From positions 1 to 5,485 of the forward strand of contig JAFAHB010000294.1 of NCBI GenBank assembly GCA_019237435.1: a DNA stretch of 5,485 bases, in the 5' to 3' direction. The DNA is from Vulcanimicrobiota bacterium (GTDB lineage: Bacteria > Vulcanimicrobiota > Vulcanimicrobiia > Vulcanimicrobiales > Vulcanimicrobiaceae). The position numbers and the translations under genes are program-made. The notes beneath the pieces were generated by a model. It saw only the letters and a list, made by a program, of their open reading frames with translations. It did not search any database and was not told the origin of the DNA. The first letter of the stretch is position 1. Every line of letters starts with the position of its first letter. Below are positions 5,234 through 5,485 of this stretch, one piece after another.

Positions 5234-5485
5234 CTCGCCGCGAATTCAGGCGCACGAGCTCCGTTAACAGCGGTAGCGAGCGCCCCTCCCATCACGTGCT
5301 CGACGCGCTCGGCGTGCCGTGCTTGCAGCGCTTCCGTGACGTGCGCGTAAAGGTTTCCGGTGGTGCCGATGTCGGCGTGCCCGGGAATGGTGGACTCGTT
5401 TGACCATTCCAAATCGGCGAGCTCAACGTTTGCCACGACGTTCGCTACCTTTCTGTAGAAGTTTTTTCACCCAAGGAATTGCACG

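Larger units (their letters stand above)
5128..5436 (-). pseudogene. Tyrosine recombinase (phage-type integrase) C-terminal remnant
   Basis: The frame from a GTG at 5436 gives 102 residues. Residues 18-53 match the C-terminal end of phage-type tyrosine recombinases: PGHADIGTTGNLYAHV carries the conserved GH (His20) and the nucleophile Tyr30, followed by the usual TEALQARHAERVEHVMGG helix. The catalytic Arg and the RHxxA segment that should precede it are absent; upstream sequence does not look like integrase in any frame, and this frame meets a TGA at 5467-5469. Residues 54-90 are a non-conserved tail and 91-102 are antisense tRNA. It lies convergent to tRNA-Glu, as integrases of tRNA-inserted elements do. 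It cannot recombine as it stands. The window ends 49 nt beyond, so a split or frameshifted upstream part cannot be excluded. Confidence 0.7.

Overview
The window is GC-rich (by eye roughly 58%) and densely coded, with short intergenic gaps, Shine-Dalgarno-type starts, an ATG/GTG mix and a tRNA gene that encodes its own CCA end. This is a bacterial chromosome. Nothing fixes the phylum. The tightly packed environmental-type gene set (DUF899, PPC/DUF296, a small-cysteine lipoprotein, NiCoT transporter) would fit an uncultivated soil or acidic-habitat lineage such as Eremiobacterota (WPS-2), but that is a guess from style, not from a marker gene.

Left part (1-1371, + strand): an intact DUF899 thioredoxin-like protein (68-754) runs directly into a broken O-acetylserine sulfhydrylase/cysteine synthase (about 748-1371). 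The cysteine synthase has lost its N-terminal segment with the PLP lysine, and about 50 residues near its C-terminus are missing in frame. Together these look like deletions that fused the two genes end to end.

Middle (1394-3267): on the minus strand, a 200-residue lipoprotein of unknown function (1833-2435) is followed after 4 nt by a PPC/DUF296 (PD1-like) protein (1394-1828), probably one transcript. A 70-bp divergent gap separates the lipoprotein from a plus-strand endonuclease/exonuclease/phosphatase-family enzyme (2506-3267).

Right-centre (3225-4969, minus strand): a HAD-IIB sugar-phosphatase/phosphomannomutase-like protein (4226-4969) overlaps by 13 nt a HoxN/NixA-type nickel/cobalt permease (3225-4238). 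The permease ends inside the 3' end of the convergent EEP gene, and the two genes overlap by 43 nt.

Right end (5056-5485): a tRNA-Glu(UUC) gene with a perfect TTGACA -35 box upstream and an intrinsic terminator downstream. A minus-strand tyrosine-recombinase C-terminal remnant reads back through the terminator and into the tRNA, stopping in the anticodon loop. This is the architecture of an integrative element, or its scar, at the tRNA 3' end. The element, if still present, lies to the right of the window. I see no strong evidence for a new multi-gene system. The best leads are the tRNA/integrase junction, the doubly deleted cysteine synthase and the lipoprotein-PPC pair.
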